A DNA stretch of 5,096 nt from Bacteroidales bacterium. GTDB lineage: Bacteria; Bacteroidota; Bacteroidia; Bacteroidales; P3. A program made the position numbers and the translations under genes. The notes under the pieces were generated by a model, which did no database searches, was not told the DNA's origin, and was given only the letters and a program-made list of their open reading frames with translations. The stretch spans positions 1 to 5,096 of the forward strand of contig JAITVC010000153.1 of assembly GCA_031286005.1 (NCBI GenBank). The letters are read 5' to 3'. Positions 4,856-5,096 of this stretch are shown in pieces; position 1 is the first letter of the stretch; each line of letters starts with the position of its first letter.

Positions 4856-5096
4856 CTTCACACACCTGAGTGTAAATCCATTGTTCTTTGGAAATTTACC
4901 CTGAGGGCGGAGGCCATTGTTCGAAGCGAAATACGAGCTGACGCCATTGTCGGTATCGCTCTGGGAGAGTGTCCAATAGTACGACACCGAACCTTGCTCG
5001 AGCGTGCCTCCGGCAGAGCTTTTACCACCATAAGCGGCACCCCAAGTACTTATCAGTTTAGAAACAACATTAGAGCTAATCCAATAATTTCCATAT
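4847..5096 (-). CDS. FISUMP/DUF1566-like surface protein, C-terminal fragment
   Basis: The - strand is open from the right window edge (first full codon 5095-5093) to TAA at 4849-4847, giving 82 residues; the start lies outside. It reads YGNYWISSNVVSKLI, STWGAAYGG, a Gly/Ser-rich stretch, SYYWTLSQSDTDNGVSSYF, LRPQGKFPKNNGFTLRCVKDN. The 'YYW(T/S)S....', 'L.PQ.....NGF..RCV+D' pattern is typical of the end of the Fibrobacter succinogenes major paralogous (FISUMP, TIGR02145) or related DUF1566/Lcl C-terminal domains, found in secreted or surface-anchored proteins of Bacteroidota with poorly known function. The single Cys near the end is part of the RCV motif. Other frames across this stretch are shadows. 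Hairpin copy 3 probably terminates it. Confidence 0.75.
   Translation of the reverse strand, partial: YGNYWISSNVVSKLISTWGAAYGGKSSAGGTLEQGSVSYYWTLSQSDTDNGVSSYFASNNGLRPQGKFPKNNGFTLRCVKDN

Noticed and set aside
4858..5040. 60-codon - strand ORF beginning MPLMVVKALPEARSS
   Set aside because: It is an out-of-frame shadow of the FISUMP-like C-terminal fragment, whose frame is open to the edge and matches the family.

Overview
The window looks like the chromosome of a Bacteroidota member, most likely Bacteroidales. The evidence is an ftsK-lolA gene pair, a preceding gene of the LysM/periplasmic-binding-protein-like type, A-rich ribosome binding regions with no clear Shine-Dalgarno, two perfect matches to the Bacteroidota -7 promoter element (TAnnTTTG), and the end of a FISUMP-type surface protein. 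No species can be named from sequence alone.

Left part (1-3882, all + strand): an apparent operon. It holds the C-terminal 239 residues of a periplasmic-binding-fold protein (N-terminus outside the window), then ftsK one base after its stop (809 aa DNA translocase, apparently complete and with all key motifs), then 23 bases later a lolA-like secreted lipoprotein carrier (235 aa). FtsK couples chromosome segregation to division, and LolA ferries lipoproteins to the outer membrane. The grouping is therefore a cell-envelope/division cluster. The ftsK linker carries a 4 x 11-bp tandem repeat inside the reading frame.

Middle (3883-4248, - strand): a decayed type II toxin-antitoxin module converging on lolA. 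A 60-aa antitoxin-like ORF beginning METITL is followed by the first ~40 residues of a YafQ/RelE-like toxin. Toxin similarity stops within about a dozen bases of the lolA stop codon, so the catalytic half is gone.

Right part (4249-4846): about 600 bases of non-coding, strongly layered repeats. A 63-bp hairpin element (GGCCT-C-GGGGC ... GCCCC-AT-AGGCC flanked by A- and T-tracts) occurs three times. Two copies sit in a 124-bp direct repeat that also includes a promoter and the first six codons of the antitoxin gene. Two copies share a different flank of 7-bp repeats. Between them lie a second 4 x 11-bp array, a 14-bp duplication and a REP-like imperfect dyad. Read on the - strand the order is: FISUMP gene end, terminator 3, short repeats, terminator 2, promoter 2, 20-codon stub, terminator 1, promoter 1, antitoxin, toxin remnant.

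Right edge (4847-5096, - strand): the last 82 codons of a FISUMP/DUF1566-like surface protein whose stop codon lies inside a 7-bp repeat array.

I see no tRNA, rRNA, CRISPR array, transposase or phage gene. The most interesting part is the repeat-built regulatory region and its link to the broken toxin-antitoxin locus.
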